A DNA stretch of 64,000 bases from Ravibacter arvi (GCF_039540405.1 NZ_BAABEY010000036.1:310001-374000), one strand, 5' to 3'; counted from the first letter of the stretch, positions 52,464 to 62,150 are shown. Program-made: numbers and translations. The notes: generated from the sequence alone by a model not told the origin.

Positions 52464-55079
52464 ATGAAGGCAGTTTTTACAATTTTATTCGCACTATCGC
52501 TCCAGCTTGCATTGGCTCAAACGGGTTTTTTCACCAAAGCAAAGGTGCCGGATGCGACTTCGGCCCGGATCGGGAGCTACATCTCCAGGTTTTCCCTGTT
52601 CCAGGTGCATACAGCAAAGCTGAAATTCTACCTGAAAGACGCCCCGCTGGAGTTCAGCGGAAAGCGCACCCCCGGCATTCCGCTGGAAGTGCCGCTACCG
52701 GACGGGACGGTAGCCGTTTTCGATATTTTCGAATCGCCGATTCTCGCTGCCCATGTGGCCCGCAAACACCCGGAGATCAGGACCTACGCGGGGAAAGGCC
52801 GGCAGAACCCCCGGCTCACGATCCGTATCAATTTTACTTCCAGTGGGTTTAGCGCCGTCATTCTCGGAGCGGGAGATGACACGGCCTATTTCGAAAAGCT
52901 CAAAGACGGAACTGCAGACAGCACCTATAAATGCTACTTTGCCGGTGATGCGGTAAGCCCGGCCCATCATAAGGCGAACAACAGCAATAACCGGTGCGGG
53001 GTCCATGATTCGGAAAGCCTCGGGGGAAACGGCTTGGATACGCATACGGAGCACGGGCGGATAGGCGCAGTTTCTGCTACCGGCGCTACGCTCCGGACCT
53101 TTAAACTGGCAATGGCGGCTACGGCTGAATTTACGGCCCAGAAGGGCAACGGTATACAGATAGAGGGCTTTAATGCACTTACCAATTATGTAAATAACCT
53201 GAATGCCGTTTACCGGCAGGAGCTGAGCATCGCGTTTTCGCTGGTCAGTGACGAAACGCTGGTTTACACAGATGCTGCTAACGACCCCTATAGCAACGAC
53301 GACCAGGATGCCATGCTGGATCAAAACCAAGCCAACCTGGATGCTATTTTCGGGAGCACCGGTTATGACATCGGGCACGTGCTGGGCACGCTGGGCGGAT
53401 CCGGCGGTGGTGTTGCCGTCCGGCCGTCGGTGTGTGATGACGCGACCAAAGGACAGGGCGTTTCCGGTGTGGGAGATGGTAATTTTCCTGAAGTGTTTGA
53501 TTTTCAGCTTGTAGCTCACGAGATCGGTCACCAGTTCGGGATGTCGCATACCTACAACAGCAATGTACCGGTGTGTACAACGCGGGCTTTCGAAACCTCG
53601 GTGGAGCCGGGCGCGGGAACTACGATTATGAGCTACGGATTTACCTGCAGCAATACAAATATTGCCGATGGTATGCTGGGCGATGACGACTACGAAACGC
53701 CTTATGCCCCTTTCTTGAATTTTCATGCCGTAAGCCTGGAGCAGGCAAACGCCTACGTGGCAACGCTGAGCTGCTTTACCGAAACTGCTACGGGTAACGC
53801 TGTCCCCGCTATTGCGGCTATGACGGCCCTGCATACGGTGCCAAGGTCTACACCTTTTGTCCTGGAAGGACAGGCTACAGACGCTGACCCAGGTGACGTT
53901 TTGAGTTACAGCTGGGAGGGAACCAGTATCAGCGATGAATCCGACAAGACGCATCTCACCGCCACAACCATTTCCGATGCTGCCAGGCCGCCTTTCTTCC
54001 GGTCGTACGTCCCGGTGCAGGCTACTGAAAGCAACCCGGGCAGAAGGTTCTACCCGAGGCTTTCGGCCGTTCTGGATGGCTCCAACTATGCGAAAGGAGA
54101 TAAGCTGCCTTCCGTGGGCATTATTACTACGCACGCCCTCACCGTGCGCGACAGCCGGGGCGGGGTGACCAGGGAAAACGTGACAGTAACTATAGACGGC
54201 GGCTCAGGGCCCTTCCTGGTAACCGATGACCCTTCCGGAACCCACGAAGCCAATAGCCAGCTGGCAGTAAAGTGGAGCGTGAACGGGACTACCGCTGCGC
54301 CGGTAAGCTGTACGCTGGTCGATATTCTCCTGTCGACGGATGGAGGATTGACATTTTCGACCCTGCTGGCGAGCGGCCTTCCTAATTCAGGCAGCGCGTC
54401 GGTTGTACTCCCCAACATCAATACAACGACGGCCAGGATCAAAGTAGCGCCCAGCACCAGCACCGATGCCGGAAATGTGCCCAATATCTTTTTCGATATA
54501 TCCAACCAGGATTTTACCATAGAGAACGCCATGCCGGTCGAACTAATCAGTTTTGAGGTTACGCGCGAGGAGCCGGGTAATGTGCAGCTTTCCTGGAAAA
54601 CCACACAGGAAGTGAACAACCTGGGGTTTGACATCGAGATGAGTCTCGATGCCCGCGGGTTTTTGAAAGCAGGCTTCGTTCCGGCGATTGGAAAAAACAC
54701 GGTCAATTTATACCGCTATACCATCGGTAATCTTTTGGCGGGAACCTATTATTTCCGTTTGAAGCAAATAGATTATGACGGGAAGTATGCATATTCTCCA
54801 GTCAGAAGGTTGAAATTGGGGGCTGACGGAACCACGGCTGAGGCGTATTTGTATCCAAACCCTGCTGGTAATACCCTCAGGATAAACAGCAGTTTTTACG
54901 GAAAAGGCGAACCCAGGCTAGAGATTTTGGATTTAAAAGGTGTTTCGATCCTTATCCCTGTAAAAACCATATCGAGGGACCATTGTGAAGCAGATGTCAG
55001 TTCGCTGGCGCCCGGCGTCTATATTTTATCGTTAACTACCGACGGCCTTTCCCAAAGCCTGAAATTTATCAAGAAGTAG
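52464..55079 (+). CDS. T9SS-secreted reprolysin-type zinc metalloprotease
   Basis: From the ATG at 52464 the product has 871 residues with a signal peptide (MKAVFTILFALSLQLALAQ). A propeptide-like region (about 20-190) is followed by a metzincin domain with the zinc site HEIGHQFGMSH (about 352-362) and the Met-turn TIMSYG. Further parts are a PKD/Ig-like beta region (about 460-690), a fibronectin-like domain (VELISFEVTREEPGNVQLSW) and a T9SS type A sorting domain (YLYPNPAGNTLRINSSF, ending SLKFIKK). It is a surface or released protease. A 10-bp palindrome AAACCGGTTT lies upstream (52406-52415). Regulator B, directly upstream, may control it. Confidence 0.92.
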   Translation: MKAVFTILFALSLQLALAQTGFFTKAKVPDATSARIGSYISRFSLFQVHTAKLKFYLKDAPLEFSGKRTPGIPLEVPLPDGTVAVFDIFESPILAAHVARKHPEIRTYAGKGRQNPRLTIRINFTSSGFSAVILGAGDDTAYFEKLKDGTADSTYKCYFAGDAVSPAHHKANNSNNRCGVHDSESLGGNGLDTHTEHGRIGAVSATGATLRTFKLAMAATAEFTAQKGNGIQIEGFNALTNYVNNLNAVYRQELSIAFSLVSDETLVYTDAANDPYSNDDQDAMLDQNQANLDAIFGSTGYDIGHVLGTLGGSGGGVAVRPSVCDDATKGQGVSGVGDGNFPEVFDFQLVAHEIGHQFGMSHTYNSNVPVCTTRAFETSVEPGAGTTIMSYGFTCSNTNIADGMLGDDDYETPYAPFLNFHAVSLEQANAYVATLSCFTETATGNAVPAIAAMTALHTVPRSTPFVLEGQATDADPGDVLSYSWEGTSISDESDKTHLTATTISDAARPPFFRSYVPVQATESNPGRRFYPRLSAVLDGSNYAKGDKLPSVGIITTHALTVRDSRGGVTRENVTVTIDGGSGPFLVTDDPSGTHEANSQLAVKWSVNGTTAAPVSCTLVDILLSTDGGLTFSTLLASGLPNSGSASVVLPNINTTTARIKVAPSTSTDAGNVPNIFFDISNQDFTIENAMPVELISFEVTREEPGNVQLSWKTTQEVNNLGFDIEMSLDARGFLKAGFVPAIGKNTVNLYRYTIGNLLAGTYYFRLKQIDYDGKYAYSPVRRLKLGADGTTAEAYLYPNPAGNTLRINSSFYGKGEPRLEILDLKGVSILIPVKTISRDHCEADVSSLAPGVYILSLTTDGLSQSLKFIKK

Positions 55080-55102
55080 AAGCGTAAAATCCCCCAGAGA
55101 AT

Positions 55103-55150
55103 AAAAGCAGGGCTGTTCCGGGTTATAACTCCGGTGCAGCCCTGCTTTTT
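55103..55150 (+). terminator. Rho-independent terminator of the metalloprotease gene
   Basis: AAAAGCAGGGCTG (55103-55115) and CAGCCCTGCTTTT (55137-55149) are a perfect 13-bp stem, with an inner CCGG/CCGG pairing and a T-run at the 3' side. The A-run at the left lets it work in both directions. Confidence 0.85.
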
Positions 55151-56207
55151 GTACATATATCCCGGTACATATGCTCCTGATTTATCAATCCGAATTCACG
55201 ACCGACCGCACAAAGCCTGATGGCTGAAGTTTGATTGGCAAAAACAGAGGATAGAAAATTCTCTATTAACGGAATCGGGTTGCTAAGGATTATTGATGCG
55301 GTCATAGGAGAGGTATTAGCGTTTGATTGCGTAGAAATATTTGGATAATGTAGCTAGGTTTCTATTTTTCTATGCGACGGAAGTAGTTATGAAACAGGGA
55401 AAAGGTTGGGCTTGGAATGTAAATTTATAATGGTATTATTATGCAAAATATTGCATAAGTTATATAAAATAGCGCTATTCTGTCAAAATTCCGGAATTTC
55501 TGTAACGTATACGTTGTTTGGGACGCTACATTCAGTCTGCTTTTGTCGTAGAAACAAGGCGATGAAGTTTTGTAGGCCTGTAGTAATATTTAGGTAAGTG
55601 TCCCGGAGCAGAAAAGTGTATGACGATACCGCTTCTTGCCTATATAAGTCGTATTGAAATAGAAATTTATGTATACCCGGAGATTAAAATAGAGTTGATT
55701 TGAATTGCCCGGGAAAGATGTTTTTTAGGTGTTAGTATTTAAATACAATTCGATGGATTCTTGTCCCCCCAAAAGAAAAACCATGGATGCATTTCAGAAT
55801 TACCTCGTCACTCCCAGTCGGCGTGTAGAAGGACATGATTCAGTTCCTTCTCCGTGGCCGGCGGGCTTTGTTATCAGGCTGAAATTGATTACAAACCTTC
55901 TCGTCAGGCATAGGGATACGGCCTTGTATCCCGGAAGGCCGATGTTGTCAGCTGCCCTTTAAACAGGAAAGAATTAGCCTGCTTCTGATCTAAAGTTAAG
56001 GCGATAGTGCCTTTGCCGCAGGATCCGGATTACCGGCCTTAAAACAGGGCCGATGGCTTTTTTCACCTGAGCGGAACGCTTGTTTCCCGACCGGAAATTG
56101 AATTTCCGGCAGGGGAGCGCTATGTCTCAACTGAACTGGAATTTCGTCCCCCCGAAGGCCCCCTTCTTTTTCCAATAACTATTCAGGTTTCACTAAAAAT
56201 CAAGTCT
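55151..56207 (+). other. 1-kb intergenic region rich in palindromes
   Basis: AT-rich and without a convincing gene up to the repeat-protein start. It contains TTATGCAA/TTGCATAA (55439-55458), AAATTCCGGAATTT (55486-55499), AACGTATACGTT (55504-55515) and CCGGAAATTGAATTTCCGG (56091-56109), each an exact inverted repeat. A 77-codon frame at 55729 has no family features and I do not count it. The region may hold a long regulated leader. Confidence 0.5.
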
Positions 56208-57539
56208 ATGTACAAAACTCTAACAAAAACATTTGGCCTGCGCCGCAGCAGGTATTGGTTTGGAAGATGCGTTGCCGGCTGGTTGTTGGGGGTGTTGTTA
56301 AGTCACCACCTTTCCGCCCAGGTTACCATCCCGTCAGGTTCATATATCATCCAGATGAATGCCAATACGTCGGCCGCAGACAAAGGGCTTAAGCCTTATG
56401 GGATGATTCACGAACTGGTGAAGTTTTATAACGTCCCGGTACTGTGGGTGGTAAAGGAAGGAAAAGCAAAAGACGCTACCGACTATGTGATTAACGGCAC
56501 TGCTTATTCAGGAAGCTTGTTTGTTATATCGTCGGAGTTTTTAAGCTCTTCCGTTCAAACCGTTATCAACCAGTGGAGAGCCGCTTCCAACACAACCAAC
56601 GGCGGAAACGGCTATACCAGGGGATTTGTGACCGCCAACCAGATTCCTTCCGATTATACCTTCCAGGGTGCGAAAACGATGACTATCCGCAGCGTGCCCC
56701 TGTGGACCCTGGACGATAAAAACGGTAAGATTTCCGAAAAGTTCATTCAGAATGCGGGGATTCCGTCCAGCGCTTATAACCGGATAGATCCTCAAAATCT
56801 TGGTGCCTGTAACGATATCTTTGTCATGCCCCACGCTGATCCGAAATGGAGCACGCACGGGAATCTTCTCACGTGGAACCAGGTAAGCAAAGGTTCAATC
56901 TGGGCGGGATGTCATGCCATCAGTGCGCTTGAAAATACTTACAACCCTGCCAATATTTCGCAGCAAATGAATTTTCTTACCCGTAAGGTAACCGCCGCCG
57001 GGACGGGAATCGTTCTTCCGCAAGCAGGTAAAACCAGCTATTCCCAGAATTCACTGGTGCTGTGGGACAAGCATAAGGACGGAACGCCAGCTTACCTGAC
57101 GAACGCAGCTATGCCGGTTACCCAAACCGGTAAGGCTACGCCCGCCGACGACTGGGTGTCACAGTATCTGGGTACTTCAGACCTCGCCCATACCAACGGG
57201 AGCGAGCAGATTTACATGCCGGTATTAGGCGGCGGGTGGAGAGATGAAGCGAATGTTATCGCATATGACCCCACCCAGGAAGATGTACCGGGCAAGTCGC
57301 CGGGTGTTGCCGCGGTCATCGTGTATGGGCAGGCGTTCGGTGACCCCAACCGTGGCTCGGTGATGTATGAATCCGGGCATGATATCAACGAAAACAACGC
57401 ATCGGGAGTAGCAGCGATGCGGGCCTTTTTTAACTGGAGCTTCATGACTATGGAAGGCAAAACCCCCCATGTCGGCCCGATCGCGGCAGTGGGCGCTTCC
57501 GGTAGTAATATGGCTGTACCTGTTCAGCTTTCTGTCTGA
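56208..57539 (+). CDS. Large exported repeat protein, N-terminal part before an in-frame TGA
   Basis: The frame starts at the ATG at 56208 with an extended N-terminal region and signal segment (CVAGWLLGVLLSHHLSAQ) and codes for 443 residues to a TGA at 57537-57539. The mature part has no catalytic motif I recognise; it includes YNVPVLWVVKEGKAKDATDY, NDIFVMPHADPKWSTHGNLL and GSIWAGCHAISALENTY. After the TGA the same frame continues open for 820 codons as a PKD-like domain, so this is one gene of about 1264 residues broken by a nonsense codon, or the codon is read through. The part alone may still be secreted. Confidence 0.75.
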   Translation: MYKTLTKTFGLRRSRYWFGRCVAGWLLGVLLSHHLSAQVTIPSGSYIIQMNANTSAADKGLKPYGMIHELVKFYNVPVLWVVKEGKAKDATDYVINGTAYSGSLFVISSEFLSSSVQTVINQWRAASNTTNGGNGYTRGFVTANQIPSDYTFQGAKTMTIRSVPLWTLDDKNGKISEKFIQNAGIPSSAYNRIDPQNLGACNDIFVMPHADPKWSTHGNLLTWNQVSKGSIWAGCHAISALENTYNPANISQQMNFLTRKVTAAGTGIVLPQAGKTSYSQNSLVLWDKHKDGTPAYLTNAAMPVTQTGKATPADDWVSQYLGTSDLAHTNGSEQIYMPVLGGGWRDEANVIAYDPTQEDVPGKSPGVAAVIVYGQAFGDPNRGSVMYESGHDINENNASGVAAMRAFFNWSFMTMEGKTPHVGPIAAVGASGSNMAVPVQLSV

Positions 57540-57563
57540 GCCAGTTCTCCTATAGGGGCCGCT

Positions 57564-60002
57564 TTGACGTATAAGTGGACGGCCATAAGGAAAAGCGACT
57601 CTGCACCGGTCGGAAGCTTTTCGGTCAACAATAGCGCTGGTGCCGCCACTACCGTATTTACTCCTCCCACTGTTACTTCACCTACAGAAATCGTTATTCA
57701 GGTAGTTGTCACCGACGCCTGCGGCAGGGTTGCCGTATCAGCAGACAATTTTAATGTTACCAACGAAGTGAGTGTTGCCGGTAAATTGTGGCACGACTCC
57801 GACGGAAATGCCGTAGCCGGGGCCGGCGAAAAAACGGTCAGCGGGAACAGCGGCGATAGCAACGGCGGAAGTTCGCTGGTAACGGGCGGCAATGTGTATG
57901 CCAACCTTGTCAATGCAGATAACCAGGTAGTTCAGTCTGTTCAGGTAAGTCCCGACGGAACGTTTCTCTTCGCGGATGTGCAGGCCGGACATGCGTATAA
58001 GATTATTCTTACTACCGAGCAGAAAGCGCCGGCTTCTACTCTCGAAGCTGCAGATGCCCAACTGCCTTCGGGATGGGTGGCAACCGGTACAAACCTCGAA
58101 GGCGCCGCCGATACGGATAACAAGGGTGGTGTCCTGTCACTCGGGACGCTTACAGGCGAGGTCGGGAATGCCGATTTCGGAATGGAACAGGCGCCGGTCG
58201 CAAGAGATAAGACCTCGGAGGCTTTGATCAACCCAGGGGGTACCACGAAGGTACCGCTTGCTGCTTCCCTGTTCGAAGCAAGTGATTTTGAAGATGCCCC
58301 CGACGGGTATACCGGCAATCTTTCCGGCCGGGAGGTAGTCCTTTTCCCGGCTACCAACGGTACACTCTACTACAATGGCGTAGCCATTACTACAGCTACC
58401 CCGATTGCTGCGTTTGATCCGGGAAAGGTGTCGGTAGATCCCGATGGTACCAGTCCGTGGAGTACAGTAGAGGTTACATTCGAATTTACGGTAAAAGATA
58501 ACGCGCAGGTGGTGTCGGCTCCGGGTACTATTACCGTGCCGTTTGTTCCCGCGTTGATTGCTATTAACGACATCAATCAGACGCCGCAGGATGTACCGGT
58601 AAACGGAGATGTGCTCACAAACGATGAAGGAAGCGGACTTTCCGTGACGGGGGCAACCCAGGGAGGGACACCGATACCGGTAGGCGTTGCCACTACGGTT
58701 TCCGGGGTCAATAAGAGCGGTGCAGCGGTTAGCAACGCGGGAAGTATTGTGCTGAATGCCAACGGCACGTACACCTTTACACCCGCTCCCGGTTTCAACG
58801 GGACCATTAACCCGATAGTCTACAATATTACAGATGTAGGCGGAGATACGGATAATGCCATACTGGATATCAAAGTGATCCCGGCAACTACCGCAGGAAA
58901 CGACGGCCCTATCGCGCAGGATGATAATGTGAAGACAGAAATAAATACCCCGATCAGCGCCAATGTGCTCGTCAATGACAGCGACCCGGATGGTGATCCG
59001 CTTACGGTAACAGGATCATCCATACCGCTCGGCTTTACGGTACAGGTTCCCGGGAAAGACAAGGATGGCAATAATGTTCCTAACGCAGGGACGCTTCTTC
59101 TGAAGCCCGACGGCTCCTATACGTTTACGCCTGCTAATGGATTTGCCGGTACGGTCGATCCGGTTGACTATACGATTTCCGATGGAAAGGGAGGAACGGA
59201 TGCCGCGCAGCTGAACATCGTGGTACTGCCTGCGGCAGACAATACCACACTGGCCAATGATGATGCCAATTCGGCTCCGAAAGGTAAAACCATGACCGGT
59301 AATGTGAAAAGCAACGACTCGGATCCTGAAGGAAACACCACAACCGTGACTACTGCGAATGCGAACGGTACTCCGATTGTCATCGGGAACACACCGACGG
59401 TAATTCCCGGAGCCGGTCAGTTAACACTCAGGCCCGACGGAAGCTATACGTTTGTTCCTGACGCTGATTTTGTAGGAACCGTCCCGGTAGTGTACCAGGT
59501 TTGCGATAACGGTACGCCGGTAGCCTGCGACCTGGCTACCCTGTACCTTACCACCTTGGATGCGGTAGTCCCCGATCTTACCCCGTTCGTAACATTTGAC
59601 CCTAACGTGATATCCGGAACCAGAGGGTTTACCGCGCGTATTCGTGTGCTCAATCTGAACAGTACTTCGGGTGGGCCTACCACGGGCGCAAAAATTACGG
59701 TGAGGGTACCCAAAAATGCCAAATGGACAGTGGTTTGGGATGGCGCGGCCACTTCGAACGCCCTGGGAACATTGCACAACGCTATCTGGACCTATTCGGC
59801 TTCAGGGATTTACCACACTTGGACAGCTACCGCAGTGATACCCAAAGGGGGTTCGCGCTACATCGGGTTCACCGGCACCTTTACGCCCGGAAAGACCATG
59901 GGCACCTCGCCGGTGACGGTACAGATCGACTACCCGAGCGGCGGTGAAACCAACGATGCGAATAATACGGATATAGAGTCTGTGGAGTATTCGGGCTTCT
60001 AA
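57564..60002 (+). CDS. Large exported repeat protein, C-terminal part after the in-frame TGA
   Basis: In the same frame as the preceding part, eight sense codons after its stop. A TTG at 57564 is the first possible start, but there is no signal peptide, so as an independent gene it would not be exported. Domains in order: PKD/Ig-like (YKWTAIRKSDSAPVGSFSV), SdrD B-like (VAGKLWHDSDGNAVAGAGEK), and three tandem cadherin/VCBS-like repeats with the motif NDxDPDGDP (DVLTNDEGSGLSVTGA, NDSDPDGDPLTVTGS, NDSDPEGNTTTVTTA), ending in a beta domain (DLTPFVTFDPNVISGTRGF). There is no T9SS sorting domain at the end. This is typical of adhesins. It may be a fragment of a broken gene. Confidence 0.7.
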   Translation: MTYKWTAIRKSDSAPVGSFSVNNSAGAATTVFTPPTVTSPTEIVIQVVVTDACGRVAVSADNFNVTNEVSVAGKLWHDSDGNAVAGAGEKTVSGNSGDSNGGSSLVTGGNVYANLVNADNQVVQSVQVSPDGTFLFADVQAGHAYKIILTTEQKAPASTLEAADAQLPSGWVATGTNLEGAADTDNKGGVLSLGTLTGEVGNADFGMEQAPVARDKTSEALINPGGTTKVPLAASLFEASDFEDAPDGYTGNLSGREVVLFPATNGTLYYNGVAITTATPIAAFDPGKVSVDPDGTSPWSTVEVTFEFTVKDNAQVVSAPGTITVPFVPALIAINDINQTPQDVPVNGDVLTNDEGSGLSVTGATQGGTPIPVGVATTVSGVNKSGAAVSNAGSIVLNANGTYTFTPAPGFNGTINPIVYNITDVGGDTDNAILDIKVIPATTAGNDGPIAQDDNVKTEINTPISANVLVNDSDPDGDPLTVTGSSIPLGFTVQVPGKDKDGNNVPNAGTLLLKPDGSYTFTPANGFAGTVDPVDYTISDGKGGTDAAQLNIVVLPAADNTTLANDDANSAPKGKTMTGNVKSNDSDPEGNTTTVTTANANGTPIVIGNTPTVIPGAGQLTLRPDGSYTFVPDADFVGTVPVVYQVCDNGTPVACDLATLYLTTLDAVVPDLTPFVTFDPNVISGTRGFTARIRVLNLNSTSGGPTTGAKITVRVPKNAKWTVVWDGAATSNALGTLHNAIWTYSASGIYHTWTATAVIPKGGSRYIGFTGTFTPGKTMGTSPVTVQIDYPSGGETNDANNTDIESVEYSGF

Positions 60003-60069
60003 AATGATTTTTCGGTCGGGGCCGGAAGTGGTCCCGACCACCTTTATTAAAACCAACCGTACTCTTTTT

Positions 60070-61146
60070 ATGAAACGATTATTTTTACCAGTATTTTTCT
60101 GCCTCATTTTCTCCGCAGCTTTTGCCGACACCAACCCGTTTGTACAAAGTGCGAACATCAGCGTTGCCCCGATCCCCGGTGCAAATCCATATGCTACTTT
60201 TTCCTTCCTTTTTGGCAATAGCGGCAGCGAACCTATAGGATTCGAGGATGTTGACGGAGAATATGACCCCATTACGCTCATCATAAGCATGGGCAACGGC
60301 ACCTATGACGACGACCATTATAATGACCCGGTAAGCGCCGTGGGAGGAGACTATAAAGACTACTTTTCCTGGACTTATAATGCAGCCACCAGCACCTATA
60401 CCGGGAAACAGATAAAGGAGATAGAAGCCCGGGGCGGAGGTGAAATTACCATCGCTTATAAAGCCACAAAAGCTACGCCGATGACGCAGCCATTCAATGG
60501 ATTTAATGTCAACCTGACTTCCAATGGCAATGCTCCCAACGGACCGGGCACAAACCCGACCGAGGATGATTATACAAAGGAATTTACCTATGTAGACGGA
60601 AGCCTACCGGTCGCTTTGGCTGAGTTCAATGTCACAAGGGAAGGCGCCGGCGCCCTGCTGCGCTGGGTGACTACCGAAGAGATCAATAGCAGCTATTCCC
60701 AGGTAGAACGCAGTACCGATGCAAGAAACTGGGCAAGCCTCGGGACAGCCCGGGCTCAGGGAGAAGGCCGGTCGCTGATAAATTACCGGTTTAGTCATGG
60801 CTCTCCTCCTTACGGGATTAATTACTACCGGTTAAAAATGGTGGACGTCGACGCAAGTTTTGAATACAGCCCGGTTAAATCGATTGATTTTAAAGGAGGA
60901 AAAGAAGAAGATATATTTGTTGGCTATCCCAACCCGGTAACCGATCGCATATGGGTCAACAGCAAGCTTCAGAGCCGCTTCCATAGTCTCCGGGTACAGA
61001 ACGTGTCGGGCCGGACGCTTATCGACCTTGCTTCTTTTCCGGTCAATGGAATTGATGCCGCTAACCTCCCGGCAGGCATTTACATTCTGACGTTAAAGTC
61101 GCAAAACGGATCAACCCTGCACCAGAAAATATCGGTACTGAGATAG
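60070..61146 (+). CDS. T9SS-secreted protein with C-terminal sorting domain
   Basis: The ATG at 60070 gives 358 residues beginning with a signal peptide (MKRLFLPVFFCLIFSAAFAD). The N-terminal domain (about 20-175) is of unknown family with a beta-rich pattern. A fibronectin-like domain follows (LPVALAEFNVTREGAGALLR), similar to that in the metalloprotease, then a T9SS type A sorting domain (VGYPNPVTDRIWVNSKL, ending QKISVLR). The gene starts 67 bases after the broken repeat-protein gene and may be co-transcribed with it; regulator C follows after 57 bases. Confidence 0.87.
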   Translation: MKRLFLPVFFCLIFSAAFADTNPFVQSANISVAPIPGANPYATFSFLFGNSGSEPIGFEDVDGEYDPITLIISMGNGTYDDDHYNDPVSAVGGDYKDYFSWTYNAATSTYTGKQIKEIEARGGGEITIAYKATKATPMTQPFNGFNVNLTSNGNAPNGPGTNPTEDDYTKEFTYVDGSLPVALAEFNVTREGAGALLRWVTTEEINSSYSQVERSTDARNWASLGTARAQGEGRSLINYRFSHGSPPYGINYYRLKMVDVDASFEYSPVKSIDFKGGKEEDIFVGYPNPVTDRIWVNSKLQSRFHSLRVQNVSGRTLIDLASFPVNGIDAANLPAGIYILTLKSQNGSTLHQKISVLR

Positions 61147-61203
61147 AGGTGTGTAGTTGCCGGAAAGGGATACGCCCGGGACGGAGCACAAAGAAGAATA
61201 AAA

Positions 61204-61860
61204 ATGGATATAGTAATCATTGGCAAATCGCCCATTTACAACCTGGGATTTACAAATGTCTTACGTGAAAAAGCGAAGCGCATTGTGATAGAAAATCCGG
61301 GAGATCGGTCTCAGGCCGTCAAAAGCAGGGACGTATCCACTGAAACTATTGTAATCGTATGTCTTTCGCAAATGGACGCTCCTGATGAAAATCTTTCGGA
61401 GCTGAAAGCGGCGTCCAGGAAGTATCCTAAAAGCAGGATAGTTGTTTTTGAAATCGTTTCTCAAAGAAATCCTTGTCAGAATCTGAGGGCTTATCTGAAT
61501 TACGGGGTAAGTGGTTTTCTTACTACGCTTGATTCTTTGGAGGTAATCAATGACTGCTTTGAAAGTATAGGACAGGACAGAAGATATATTTGTCCACAGG
61601 CCGTAGATTGGTTGATGAACGATTTCGCGGCGGAAAGGGAAAGCCGGCCTCTGCTTACCAAGACAGAGTTCTATATTGCCAGGGAGCTTTCCGAAGGGTT
61701 GTCTGTAAGCGAAATTGCCAGGAAGACGAATCGGAAATCGTCGACGATCAGTACCATCAAAAAGAATATTTTCCGCAAAATGAATACCGACAATATCGTT
61801 AAGCTGAGGGAAAAGGTGCTGAATTCGGAGTTGCGCGATTTTTCTCAAGTGGTACGCTGA
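61204..61860 (+). CDS. LuxR-type regulator with degenerate receiver (paralogue C)
   Basis: A 218-residue protein with the fold of a response regulator (MDIVIIGKSPIYNLGFTNVL, IVIVCLSQMDAPDE, RIVVFEIVSQR, YLNYGVSGFLTTLDS) in which the phospho-acceptor position is Cys and the first acidic pair is absent. The output domain is KTEFYIARELSEGLSVSEIA, then SSTISTIKKNIFRKM, closely matching A and B. It follows a T9SS secreted-protein gene by 57 bases and is probably in its operon, so it may feed back on the secreted proteins. DNA targets unknown. Confidence 0.85.
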   Translation: MDIVIIGKSPIYNLGFTNVLREKAKRIVIENPGDRSQAVKSRDVSTETIVIVCLSQMDAPDENLSELKAASRKYPKSRIVVFEIVSQRNPCQNLRAYLNYGVSGFLTTLDSLEVINDCFESIGQDRRYICPQAVDWLMNDFAAERESRPLLTKTEFYIARELSEGLSVSEIARKTNRKSSTISTIKKNIFRKMNTDNIVKLREKVLNSELRDFSQVVR

Positions 61861-61925
61861 CCGGACTGCCGGTTTATTGAATGTCGTACCTCGTTTAAAG
61901 GCCGGCTTTTTGCAACGAAAACTGC

Positions 61926-61941
61926 GGAAGGCCGGCCTTCC
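61926..61941. other. 16-bp palindrome after regulator C
   Basis: GGAAGGCCGGCCTTCC is an exact palindrome about 65 bases after the stop codon. It could be part of a terminator; no U-run is adjacent. Confidence 0.35.
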
Positions 61942-62031
61942 ATGCTTTCCGAAATAATCTGATATTTCTGGGGTAGGCTGTGCCGGTAACTGTTTTTCGC
62001 CAAAAGGGGCTGTGAATTATTAAAATCCGTA

Positions 62032-62150
62032 GAAAGTAATCGCTATTCATGCTATATTGCTTTTTGTAATCGAATTTCTCGGAAAGTAATCGTTTTTCAT
62101 GCCCAATAAAGAAAGTAAGTTTTTTTTTGAAGCAGTAATTATTTTTCATG
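62032..62150 (+). repeat. Three direct repeats at about 50-base spacing around the fic start
   Basis: GAAAGTAATCGCTATTCATG (62032-62051), GAAAGTAATCGTTTTTCATG (62082-62101) and AGCAGTAATTATTTTTCATG (62131-62150). The start ATG at 62099 is the end of the second copy, and the third lies inside the gene. It may be an operator for autoregulation or a set of alternative starts. Confidence 0.6.

Noticed and set aside
55729..55962. 77-codon frame in the palindrome-rich gap before the large repeat protein
   Set aside because: No family pattern, mixed composition and no neighbour link; more likely part of a long leader.
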